This document shows, piece after piece, positions 1 to 7,553 of a stretch of 64,000 nucleotides of DNA (position 1 is its first letter; each line of letters begins with the position of its first letter). The notes beneath the pieces are model-generated. The model made no database searches and was not told the origin of the DNA. It saw only the letters and a program-made list of their open reading frames with translations. The stretch covers positions 92,001 to 156,000 of the forward strand of contig NZ_PIQO01000011.1 of NCBI RefSeq assembly GCF_002844575.1, written 5' to 3'. Source of the DNA: Heyndrickxia camelliae (GTDB lineage: Bacteria; Bacillota; Bacilli; Bacillales; Bacillaceae_C). The translations under genes were made by a program, and so were the position numbers.

Positions 1-938
1 GCTAAAGCTGCTTTTGCAGCAGGCAGTAACAAATCTCTTCTTCCTGTAGAATGAGTCACATCGACAAAAACAGGAAGATGTGTTTCTTGTTTTAAAATCG
101 GCACTGCTGTGATGTCTAACGTATTACGAGTAGCCCTTTCATAAGTACGAATACCTCGTTCACAAAGAATGATTTGTCCGTTTCCTTGTGACATTATATA
201 TTCTGCTGCGTTGATAAACTCATCAATGGTTGCAGCAAGCCCTCTTTTTAGTAGAACCGGTTTATTTATGGAACCTGCAGCTTTTAACAATTCAAAGTTT
301 TGCATATTACGTGCACCAATTTGGATAACATCAATATAGTCAACAGCTTTCTCAATATCCGCTGGTGTTACGATCTCACTGATTACGGCTAAATCAAATT
401 CATCTGCAATTTGCTTCAAAATTTTCAAGCCTTCCAAACCCAATCCTTGGAAATCATATGGAGAAGTTCGCGGCTTATATGCTCCCCCTCTTAGAAGTTT
501 TAGACCTTTTGCCCTAACAGATTTTGCTACCTCAGCAACTTGTTCATAGGATTCAACCGCACATGGTCCAAATACGAAATGCGGCTTACCATCGCCAACT
601 GTTTCTCCCTTCAGTGAAACGATTGTATTTTCTGGCTGTTTTTTACGTGAAACAAGTAAAGCTTTTTGGTGATTCTCTTGTTGAAGATCTAACCCAGCTT
701 TAAAGATTTCTTTAAAAATATGTTCGATGGTGGCATTTTCAAAAGGGCCGTCATTATATTGTTTGATGATATTCAGCATATCTCGTTCCCGAACAGGATC
801 GAAACGGTTAACACCCTGAGACTCTTTAACTCGTCCAATTTCCTGAACCAAACGACCTCTTTCATTAATTAACTCTAAAAGTCTTAAGTTTACATCTTCC
901 ACTTGTTTTCGTAGCTCATTTAGTTCTTGATTCCCCAT
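1..938 (-). CDS. aroA: Bifunctional DAHP synthase / chorismate mutase (3' end outside window)
   Basis: First step of the shikimate pathway: condenses phosphoenolpyruvate and erythrose 4-phosphate to DAHP, with an N-terminal type II chorismate mutase domain that senses chorismate and prephenate. The leftward frame opens at ATG 938 behind an AAGAAGGGA ribosome site. The first 90 or so residues ([19 protein letters not shown], then a GRVK stretch) match the AroQ-type mutase helices. The DAHP synthase barrel follows, with [26 protein letters not shown], and a late [16 protein letters not shown] segment. About 312 codons are present and the family is about 358, so roughly 45 C-terminal residues lie beyond position 1. 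B. subtilis has the same gene near ytxGH and murC. Confident on identity; the end is simply cut by the window. Confidence 0.95.
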   Translation of the reverse strand, partial: MGNQELNELRKQVEDVNLRLLELINERGRLVQEIGRVKESQGVNRFDPVRERDMLNIIKQYNDGPFENATIEHIFKEIFKAGLDLQQENHQKALLVSRKKQPENTIVSLKGETVGDGKPHFVFGPCAVESYEQVAEVAKSVRAKGLKLLRGGAYKPRTSPYDFQGLGLEGLKILKQIADEFDLAVISEIVTPADIEKAVDYIDVIQIGARNMQNFELLKAAGSINKPVLLKRGLAATIDEFINAAEYIMSQGNGQIILCERGIRTYERATRNTLDITAVPILKQETHLPVFVDVTHSTGRRDLLLPAAKAAL

Positions 939-1271
939 TGCCAACATCCCTTCTTTTCATAAAACTTTTTTTGAAAATTGATTAGTAAAATGGCCTTGTG
1001 AAACTTTTTTATCCATAGTGCTTAAAGAGACAAAAAACAATCTCCTATATTTCTATCAAAAATGCTCCATTAATACCCGGTTCCCAATTCAGTTTAAAAA
1101 ATCCGGTCGATATGTTACATTTTAAGATAGAAAGATACTTTAACTCATAAACATATATTAGGAATCATTATAATCCATTGTTATAAAAATGTCACTAAAA
1201 ATTTCTTTAACAATTAAACGCTTTTAAGTATTAAAGTATTTTATGAATTTTAAATAAGAAGGTGTATCATA
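939..1271. other. Divergent intergenic region aroA / FtsA-like gene
   Basis: About 330 bases without a gene. It must hold the promoters for both diverging genes, but no strong TTGACA/TATAAT pair stands out on either strand. A weak candidate for the rightward gene is TTAACA followed 16 bases later by TATTAA near 1208-1235. The rightward gene has a clear AGAAGGTG ribosome site. In B. subtilis ytxJ lies between aroA and ytxH; no ytxJ-like frame is visible here. Confidence 0.4.
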
Positions 1272-3428
1272 ATGGACGAAAAAAAGAAAATATTTGCATT
1301 GGATATTGGTACACGTTCAGTTGTCGGAATTATCTTGGAAGAAGAAAATAAGCAATACAATGTCGCTGATATACTTGTAAAAGAACATATTGAAAGAGCC
1401 ATGTTGGACGGACAAATTCATGATGTCGTAGCCGTTTCCAAGATCATTCGGGAAGTAAAAGAAGAAATGGAGCAAAAACATGGACCTTTAAAAAAAGTTT
1501 GTGTAGCTGCAGCCGGTCGTGCTTTAAAAACGGAAAAGGCATGTGCATCCATAGCAATCAAAGGCAAGCCAATGATTACAAAGGAAGATGTATTACATCT
1601 TGAACTTAATGCAGTTCAAAAGGCGCAAGCAATTGCCGCTGAAAAAAATTCAATCGAGAAAAGCAAAAACTATTATTGTGTTGGATATTCCGTCTTTCAA
1701 TATCAATTGGACGGAGAAGAGATTGGTAATTTAATAGACCAGCAGGGAGATGAAGCAACTGTAGAAATTATCGCTACATTTCTTCCAAGAGTTGTTGTGG
1801 AATCATTAATTTCTGCTCTCCATCGTGCGGATTTGGAGATGGATGCTTTGACTCTTGAACCAATTGCTGCGATTAATGTGCTAATTCCAACATCTATGAG
1901 AAGGCTTAATGTCGCTTTGGTAGATATAGGTGCTGGAACATCTGATATTGCCATAACAGAATCAGGTACGGTCACTGCATATGGAATGGTTCCAATAGCT
2001 GGAGATGAAATTACAGAGGCAATTAGCGATCAATTACTTCTTGATTTTCCTCTCGCTGAGAAAGCAAAGAGAGATTTGTTAGAACGTAACACGATTCTAG
2101 TGCAAGACATTTTAGGTTTTGAAACAGAAGTGGACCGAAGTGATGTAGTCAGTCAAATTGAATACGCAATTGACCGACTTGCTGATGCGATCTCAAAAGA
2201 AATTATGCAATTAAATAACGGAAGGTCACCAAAAGCAATTATGCTGGTTGGTGGAGGGAGCCTCACTCCTGAATTGCCAAAAAAATTAGCAAATTGTTTA
2301 CAGTTGCCGGAAAATCGCGTTGCCATTCGTGATTCAAGTGCTATTCAAGGATTGCATTTTTCAGAAGATATTCCAAAAGGGCCAGAATTTATTACACCAA
2401 TCGGAATTGCTATTGCTGCGAAACAAACGCCGGTTCATTATGTTACAGTCTATGTTAACGATCAACCTGTCCGTTTATTTGAGGTAAAACAGCTCACTAT
2501 TGGAGATTGCTTATTAGCGTCCGGTATAAAAGTAAGCTCTCTACATGGGAAACCTGGTATGGCCATCATGGTACAAATGAATGGACAGCAAATTACTCTT
2601 CCTGGGGATCATGGACTTCCGCCTATTATTAAGAAGAATGGGCTTGTCTGCGGACTGGATGAGCCCGTCCAAAACGGGGACGAAATTATTGCTTTAAAAG
2701 GAATGGATGGTGGGTCACCGCAAATAACCATACAACAAATGATGGATGACATTCAGTCAAAAGTTGTGTTTATAAATGACAAAAAATATGAAATCAAAAC
2801 ATTAATAAAAAAGAATGGGAAAATAGCGACTTGGGATGAGTTACTTGAAGATCGTGATGAACTGGAAATTAAGTTTCCAAGTACAATAGAAGAACTTTTC
2901 AAGGCAACAAATCAAGAACATCTTATCTCTGATTTACAACCATTTAGAATTCGCTTAAATGGCAAGGAAACATTTTTACTCGCTTTTTCTGGTAAACTAT
3001 TATTAAATGAAAAATCAGCAAAGCTATCGCAATCCTTCCAAGATAACGATCATATTCAAGTCATCTCGAGTACACAGTGCACTATTAAACAGCTTGCAGA
3101 CATTAAAAATATACCACTGTACTATGAACTAAGTGTTTTTTTCAATGGAGAAAAAATAATAATGAAAAAACCAAGAGTGGAATGGTATCGCAATGAGTCA
3201 AAACTTTCGGAAACAGATATTATTTCACATGGTGATGAAATTGAAACAAAAGAAATCGAAATGGAATCTTTTATTTTCCAAGATATCTTTCGACATGTAG
3301 AAATAGATATTCCGAAAGAAAGCTCGGGGAAATTTCATCTATTAAAAAATGGTGTGGAAACGACCTTCTATGAAGCCGTATCTAACGGGGATAAGTTAGA
3401 AATCGTTTGGGATACAGTATTTCACTAA
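1272..3428 (+). CDS. FtsA/PilM-like actin-fold ATPase with repeated beta-grasp-like tail
   Basis: A 718-residue cytoplasmic protein. Residues 1-385 form an FtsA/PilM-type actin fold: phosphate-1 loop FALDIGTRSVVG (8-19), phosphate-2 loop LVDIGAGTSDIA (216-227), and adenosine motif IMLVGGGSLTPELP (323-336). Ordinary FtsA and PilM proteins end soon after, but this one continues for about 330 residues. The tail shows about five segments sharing a pattern of hydrophobic strand, Asn-Gly (or Asn-Asp) turn, strand, a second turn, then (G)D-x-(I/L)-(E/I): near 390-476, 497-534, 558-598, 618-661 and 675-713. That resembles tandem SLBB or ubiquitin-like beta-grasp repeats. No signal peptide or membrane segment is seen. 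The gene is monocistronic, with AGAAGGTG seven bases before ATG and a terminator right after the stop. Function is not established; a filament or scaffold role in division or envelope work is inference. Confidence 0.8.
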   Translation: MDEKKKIFALDIGTRSVVGIILEEENKQYNVADILVKEHIERAMLDGQIHDVVAVSKIIREVKEEMEQKHGPLKKVCVAAAGRALKTEKACASIAIKGKPMITKEDVLHLELNAVQKAQAIAAEKNSIEKSKNYYCVGYSVFQYQLDGEEIGNLIDQQGDEATVEIIATFLPRVVVESLISALHRADLEMDALTLEPIAAINVLIPTSMRRLNVALVDIGAGTSDIAITESGTVTAYGMVPIAGDEITEAISDQLLLDFPLAEKAKRDLLERNTILVQDILGFETEVDRSDVVSQIEYAIDRLADAISKEIMQLNNGRSPKAIMLVGGGSLTPELPKKLANCLQLPENRVAIRDSSAIQGLHFSEDIPKGPEFITPIGIAIAAKQTPVHYVTVYVNDQPVRLFEVKQLTIGDCLLASGIKVSSLHGKPGMAIMVQMNGQQITLPGDHGLPPIIKKNGLVCGLDEPVQNGDEIIALKGMDGGSPQITIQQMMDDIQSKVVFINDKKYEIKTLIKKNGKIATWDELLEDRDELEIKFPSTIEELFKATNQEHLISDLQPFRIRLNGKETFLLAFSGKLLLNEKSAKLSQSFQDNDHIQVISSTQCTIKQLADIKNIPLYYELSVFFNGEKIIMKKPRVEWYRNESKLSETDIISHGDEIETKEIEMESFIFQDIFRHVEIDIPKESSGKFHLLKNGVETTFYEAVSNGDKLEIVWDTVFH

Positions 3429-3458
3429 AAAAGTAGAGGCTTGACCTCTACTTTTTTT
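3427..3458. terminator. Bidirectional terminator
   Basis: Inverted repeat AAAAGTAGAGG / CCTCTACTTTT with a four-base loop, flanked by A and T runs. It overlaps the stop of the FtsA-like gene and serves both that gene and leftward ytxH, whose genes converge here. Confidence 0.85.
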
Positions 3459-3466
3459 ACTTTATT

Positions 3467-3814
3467 CTATTGCTTTAATCCTTTATCCACAATGATTTTT
3501 GACTTTTCTTTTACTGTTTCCGCAAGACTACTTCCCTTATCAATCGTTAAATCTCGAAGTTGAGTTGACTTTTCCTTGGTGGCAGCAATAAGTTCATTTC
3601 CTTTTTCCGTAGCAATGGCTTTTAACTGATTGCTTTTGTTTTTCAAAGTATCTACTTGACTGGTTAGATCACTGCGAATTTCCTTTCCTGATTTTGGAGT
3701 GAGCAATAATGCCGTTGCAGCGCCAACAACTCCTCCAATGATAGCTCCTACTAAAAAAGTCTTTGTATCTAATTTTTCACGGGCTTCGCTTCTGTTCATT
3801 TCTGTTTTTTCCAT
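3467..3814 (-). CDS. ytxH: YtxH general stress protein
   Basis: Small (115 aa) YtxH-domain protein of unknown biochemical role, part of the B. subtilis sigma-B/sigma-H general stress operon ytxGHJ. Residues 20-42 form one Gly/Ala-rich membrane segment (LVGAIIGGVVGAATALLLTP) followed by the family hallmark SGKEIR. A long Lys-rich, amphipathic helix with LEA-like spacing (KEKSTQLRDL, VKEKSKII) then runs to the end. It starts at ATG 3814 with TAGGAGGAAAAG just upstream, 12 bases after the ytxG stop, so the two are co-transcribed and probably co-translated. The third gene of the B. subtilis operon, ytxJ, is absent downstream. Confidence 0.9.
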   Translation of the reverse strand: MEKTEMNRSEAREKLDTKTFLVGAIIGGVVGAATALLLTPKSGKEIRSDLTSQVDTLKNKSNQLKAIATEKGNELIAATKEKSTQLRDLTIDKGSSLAETVKEKSKIIVDKGLKQ

Positions 3815-3826
3815 AAACTTTTCCTC

Positions 3827-4315
3827 CTATTCACTTCTTACTCTTTTAACTTCCCTTAATTCTACATCTGCTTGTTCATCAAAGGTAACCGGCTCTTTTT
3901 TTCTTTCCTTTTTCTCCATCCACTTATCTTTTAACTCTTTTAATACGGACCCCCATTGCAGTACTTGTGCAATTTTATCTTGATTATGAACCACTTGTGT
4001 GGAAAGATTAGAGGAAACTTTTCTAATTGAACCATTAAATTCCTTAATAGTGGTGCCGATATCTTGAACAGCATATACAACAGTATTCAATTTTTCAGAC
4101 TTATTTTGTATGTCTTCTGCCAATTCATTTGTCTTATGTAATAATAACGTAGTTTCCGATGTAATTCCTTGTAGTTGACCTTCTAGATCCTCCATTGTCT
4201 TTGAAACTCTGTCCATTGTTATTTTCATGGATTTCAATGTTTTCGTAAGACTAATAACCAGAATTAGAAATGCCACTGCGATTAGTGCAACACTTAAATA
4301 AAGAATAATAATCAT
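3827..4315 (-). CDS. ytxG: YtxG, DUF948 stress protein
   Basis: DUF948 family membrane protein, first gene of the ytxGH stress operon. It has one N-terminal transmembrane helix (residues 1-25, hydrophobic up to ISLTKTLKS), then about 85 residues of coiled coil ([18 protein letters not shown] and onward), and a charged Lys/Glu tail rich in KKERKKE. This resembles an anchored coiled-coil rod and suggests an envelope role, but no activity is known. An in-frame TTG lies at 4321, but GGAGG sits only one base before it; ATG 4315 is seven bases from GGAGG and was chosen. The upstream sigma-B-like promoter fits the known regulation of the B. subtilis operon. Confidence 0.88.
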   Translation of the reverse strand: MIIILYLSVALIAVAFLILVISLTKTLKSMKITMDRVSKTMEDLEGQLQGITSETTLLLHKTNELAEDIQNKSEKLNTVVYAVQDIGTTIKEFNGSIRKVSSNLSTQVVHNQDKIAQVLQWGSVLKELKDKWMEKKERKKEPVTFDEQADVELREVKRVRSE

Positions 4316-4340
4316 CTGCAAACCTCCATTTACCTAAACA

Positions 4341-4366
4341 TTTCCCCAATTATGGACAAACTAAAC
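4341..4366 (-). promoter_or_regulatory. Sigma-B-like promoter of ytxGH
   Basis: On the minus strand GTTTAG (4366-4361), a 14-base spacer, then GGGAAA (4346-4341). The sigma-B consensus is GTTTAA, 12-15 bases, GGGTAT. It lies about 25 bases upstream of the ytxG start, and the B. subtilis ytxGHJ operon is sigma-B dependent. The -10 matches at four of six positions, so this is a supported but unproven call. Confidence 0.55.
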
Positions 4367-4710
4367 ATATTTTATTTCATACGTTTTTGTTACACAAACG
4401 TCCTAATTCGAGATACCCTTTTTCTTCTATTTTCTCATATTCGTGCGCTTTCGCCAAATATTAAATTATTTAGACTACTAATTAGCTGTTTCGTTAGATT
4501 GTGGCTTTATGTAATTGCACTAAAAATTCTAAATTAGACTTTCCTTCGGGAATTCTTCTTTTAGAAAGAATCTTAAGATATTGGGAATATATTAAAATTC
4601 CCCTTTACAAACGCAATAAAGTTTTAGAAAAGAGCCGTTAATTAAACAGCTTCTATTATTTTGGGTTAAAATATAGTTGTATGTAAAATTTTTTATTGGG
4701 GGAATTCAAC
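4367..4710. other. Intergenic region before the M29 aminopeptidase
   Basis: AT-rich spacer of about 340 bases between divergent ytxG and the aminopeptidase. The only structure noticed is a loose GGGAATT ... AATTCCC inverted repeat (about 4547-4597). No RNA gene or convincing small frame is seen; the one 61-codon frame at 4352 has no ribosome site. Confidence 0.4.
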
Positions 4711-5826
4711 GTGAAAGATCCACGCATTGAGAAACTGGCAAAAAACCTAATTAATTATTCTGTTCAATTACAGCCAGGAGAAAAAGTACTAATTGAGAAC
4801 TTTGGTTTGCAGCGTGAATTAGTGGTTGAGCTTGTCAAAGAAGCATATGCAGCAGGCGGATATCCTTTTGTATCATTGAAGGACCAACAAGTTGATCGTG
4901 CCCTACTAATGGGCGCAGTACAGGAACAGTTCGAAATGAAGGCTGAATTTGAAGCAAATGTTATGAAGAACATGGATGCTTATATCGGTCTTCGATCCGG
5001 TGATAATATAAACGAACATGCAGATGTACCGGACGAAAAAATGAAAATAGAAGGAAATACAGTCGGGAAAAAAGTACATAGAGAAATTCGAGTACCGAAA
5101 ACAAAATGGGTTGTTCTTCGTTATCCGAACTCTGCCATGGCACAATTAGCCAAAATGAGTACTGAAGCTTTTGAAAACTTTTATTTCGACGTATGTAATT
5201 TAGACTACAGCAAAATGGATAAAGCGATGGATTCCTTAGTGGAATTAATGAATAAAACGGATAGAGTGCGCTTGGTAAGCCCAGGGACCGATTTAACTTT
5301 TTCTATCAAAGATATTCCCGCTATTAAGTGTGCTGGTCGCCTAAATATACCAGATGGAGAGGTTTATACAGCACCAGTGCGAAACTCTGTAAATGGCACC
5401 ATTACTTATAATACACCATCCCCTTACCAAGGCTTTACCTTTGAAAATGTGAAATTAACATTTAAGGATGGAAAAATTGTAGAGGCAACATCAAATGATA
5501 CGGAACGAATTAACAAAATTTTCGATACGGATGAAGGTGCGAGATATGTAGGAGAGTTCGCAATTGGTGTTAATCCATTTATCTTACACCCAATGCAAGA
5601 CATATTATTTGATGAAAAAATTGCTGGTAGCATTCATTTCACTCCTGGCCAATGCTATGATGTAGCACCAAACGGAAATGATTCTAATATTCATTGGGAT
5701 ATGGTCTTAATCCAACGTCCTGAATATGGAGGGGGTGAAATTTACTTTGATGATGTATTAATTCGAAAAGATGGCCTGTTTGTCATTCCTGAATTAGAAT
5801 GTTTAAATCCTGAAAATTTGAAATAA
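4711..5826 (+). CDS. M29 family metallo-aminopeptidase (AmpS-like)
   Basis: Cytosolic thermophilic-type (family M29) aminopeptidase releasing N-terminal residues from peptides, with two metal ions per active site. Visible family features are the N-terminal KDPRIEKLAKNLINYS, the metal-ligand stretches GEFAIGVNPF and GSIHFTPGQCY, and the C-terminal NIHWDMVLIQRP with its His and Asp. Translation most likely begins at GTG 4711: GGGGGA lies seven bases upstream, whereas an in-frame TTG at 4696 would sit inside the ribosome site. That gives 371 residues, within the family range (about 370-410). It is a single-gene unit ending in a terminator shared with murC. Confidence 0.9.
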   Translation: MKDPRIEKLAKNLINYSVQLQPGEKVLIENFGLQRELVVELVKEAYAAGGYPFVSLKDQQVDRALLMGAVQEQFEMKAEFEANVMKNMDAYIGLRSGDNINEHADVPDEKMKIEGNTVGKKVHREIRVPKTKWVVLRYPNSAMAQLAKMSTEAFENFYFDVCNLDYSKMDKAMDSLVELMNKTDRVRLVSPGTDLTFSIKDIPAIKCAGRLNIPDGEVYTAPVRNSVNGTITYNTPSPYQGFTFENVKLTFKDGKIVEATSNDTERINKIFDTDEGARYVGEFAIGVNPFILHPMQDILFDEKIAGSIHFTPGQCYDVAPNGNDSNIHWDMVLIQRPEYGGGEIYFDDVLIRKDGLFVIPELECLNPENLK

Positions 5827-5828
5827 GT

Positions 5829-5863
5829 AAAAAGAAGACTGCTATTTTTAGCAGTCTTCTTTC
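5829..5863. terminator. Bidirectional terminator, aminopeptidase / murC
   Basis: Stem AAAGAAGACTGCT / AGCAGTCTTCTTT with a short AT-rich loop, between two converging genes, with T runs on both strands. Confidence 0.85.
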
Positions 5864-5868
5864 ATGCA

Positions 5869-7173
5869 TTATTTTGATTGTAATAAATTCTCATATGCCT
5901 TTTGAAACTTTTGAATATCTCCCGCACCCATAAATAGAATTACACTATTAGCAAGTTCCAATAAAGGAGATGTGTCTTCTTCTGAAAGAATTTTGGAACC
6001 TTCTATTTTTTCTTGTAAATCTTCAATCGATAATTTACCGTGATTCTCTCTAGCAGACCCAAAAATCTCACATAAAAAAACATCATCTGCTTGACTTAAG
6101 CTTTCAGCAAATTCATTTAAAAAAGTTTGTGTTCTCGTAAATGTATGTGGCTGAAAAACAGCAACAATATTGCGGTCAGGATATTTTTGTCTAGCAGCAT
6201 CAACAGTTGCTTTTATTTCAGTAGGATGATGGGCATAATCATCAATGATAATTTGTGAGCCAATTTGTTTTTCTGTAAAACGACGTTTGACTCCTTGGAA
6301 AGATTTAATATGCTGTTGAATAGCGTCCGTATCAATTCCTTCATAATGGCAAATGGCGATTACGGACAATGCATTTAATACATTATGATCTCCATAAGAA
6401 GGAATTTCGAAGGTAGCATAATAATTATTTCTCACGTGCACATCAAACTTTGTCCCTGTTGTTTCTTTTACAATATTTCTTGCTTGAAAATCATTTTCTT
6501 CTCCAAACCCATAAAAAAGGACAGGAACTTTTGCTTGTATTTTTTGTAGCTGCTCATCATCGCCATAAGCAAATATTCCTTTTTTGACCTGCAGAGCTAA
6601 CTCCTGAAAAGCAGAAAAAACATCATCAATATTAGCAAAATAATCTGGATGATCAAAGTCAATATTGGTCATAATGGCGTAATCAGGAAAGTAGGAAAGA
6701 AAATGCCTTCTATACTCACATGCTTCAAAAACAAAGTACTCAGCATTTTTCACACCACTACCTGTACCATCACCAATTAGATAGGATGTAGGTCTTACAT
6801 TTTTCATGACGTGAGCTAACAACCCAGTCGTCCCCGTTTTTCCATGTGCACCAGTAACCGCAATACTTGTATATTGGTGCATGAATTCCCCTAAAAATTT
6901 ATGGTAACGAATAACCGGAATTCCTTTATTAAATGCCTCTTCAATTTCTTCATGTGTATCAGGAAAAGCATTACCTGCTATTACCGTCATACCAGGCTGA
7001 ATATTTTCACGCTGGAAGGGCAATATTTTTATACCTGAGTCTTCTAAGGCTTTCTGGGTAAAAAAATATTTTTCAACATCTGATCCTTGCACTTCATAAC
7101 CCGTATCGTGCAGTATTTGTGCTAAAGAACTCATTCCGGAACCCTTAATGCCTACGAAATGGTATACAGTCAT
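5869..7173 (-). CDS. murC: UDP-N-acetylmuramate-L-alanine ligase
   Basis: Adds L-alanine to UDP-MurNAc with ATP hydrolysis, the first peptide step of cytoplasmic peptidoglycan precursor synthesis. The 434 residues (B. subtilis MurC has 432) show the Rossmann start [13 protein letters not shown] (6-18), the Mur-ligase ATP loop [11 protein letters not shown] (about 106-116), the central [10 protein letters not shown] and [11 protein letters not shown] regions, and the C-terminal domain motifs [10 protein letters not shown] and FQPHTFTRT. The ATG at 7173 follows a GGAGG-type site (the plus strand reads aacctcc). It has its own promoter candidate upstream. SftA lies directly upstream in the same direction, separated by a terminator and about 380 bases, as in the B. 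subtilis murC-sftA arrangement. Confidence 0.96.
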   Translation of the reverse strand: MTVYHFVGIKGSGMSSLAQILHDTGYEVQGSDVEKYFFTQKALEDSGIKILPFQRENIQPGMTVIAGNAFPDTHEEIEEAFNKGIPVIRYHKFLGEFMHQYTSIAVTGAHGKTGTTGLLAHVMKNVRPTSYLIGDGTGSGVKNAEYFVFEACEYRRHFLSYFPDYAIMTNIDFDHPDYFANIDDVFSAFQELALQVKKGIFAYGDDEQLQKIQAKVPVLFYGFGEENDFQARNIVKETTGTKFDVHVRNNYYATFEIPSYGDHNVLNALSVIAICHYEGIDTDAIQQHIKSFQGVKRRFTEKQIGSQIIIDDYAHHPTEIKATVDAARQKYPDRNIVAVFQPHTFTRTQTFLNEFAESLSQADDVFLCEIFGSARENHGKLSIEDLQEKIEGSKILSEEDTSPLLELANSVILFMGAGDIQKFQKAYENLLQSK

Positions 7174-7251
7174 AATAGAACCTCCAACAATGTCTATATG
7201 TATGCAGTATATGACAAAGACTATTTTTTGCGAAGAAAAAACTTGCCATTT

Positions 7252-7279
7252 TCTATAGTATGTAAGTCATTATTGTCTA
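7252..7279 (-). promoter_or_regulatory. Candidate sigma-A promoter of murC
   Basis: Minus-strand TAGACA (7279-7274), a 16-base spacer, TATAGA (7257-7252). One mismatch to the -35 and one to the -10 consensus; about 80 bases before the murC start. Confidence 0.45.
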
Positions 7280-7338
7280 AATGTCTTTGTTCACGAAAAA
7301 ACATACTCAATTATTATAGCACTTTTTATATTGGGTGA

Positions 7339-7395
7339 CCAAGTGAAATTGGAACTACAAATTTCACCAAGTGAAATTCGAACTACAAAATTTCA
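7339..7395. repeat. Two tandem ~28-bp repeats in the murC-sftA gap
   Basis: Two adjacent near-identical units beginning CCAAGTGAAATT and continuing GAACTACAAA(A)TTTCA (7339-7366 and 7367-7395), with a degenerate third piece (AAATGAAGTTGGAGC) after them. Each unit holds the inverted pair GTGAAATT / AATTTCAC. The same pair occurs inside the dispersed repeats at 26445 and 56821, so this may be a fragment of that family. The rest of the 380-base gap holds the murC promoter candidate and the sftA terminator. Confidence 0.7.
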
Positions 7396-7510
7396 AAAAA
7401 TGAAGTTGGAGCTTAGGATTTCAATTGGTCTTAGGAGGATATATAAGTTATCTTTCCCAAACTAATATAGATATATCTTATAATCACAAATTTTTCATGT
7501 GTATATGTAA

Positions 7511-7539
7511 AAAAAGGAGCTAATTCCTTTATTAGCTCT
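7511..7539 (-). terminator. sftA terminator
   Basis: Read leftward: GAGCTAAT, six-base loop, ATTAGCTC, then CTTTTTT. It starts about 15 bases past the sftA stop. Confidence 0.85.
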
Positions 7540-7553
7540 CTTCTAATCTGGTC

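Noticed and set aside
1703..1975. 90-codon frame opposite the FtsA-like gene
   Set aside because: Antisense shadow; no ribosome site.
4352..4537. 61-codon frame upstream of the M29 aminopeptidase
   Set aside because: No ribosome site; AT-rich composition; overlaps the sigma-B-like promoter on the other strand.
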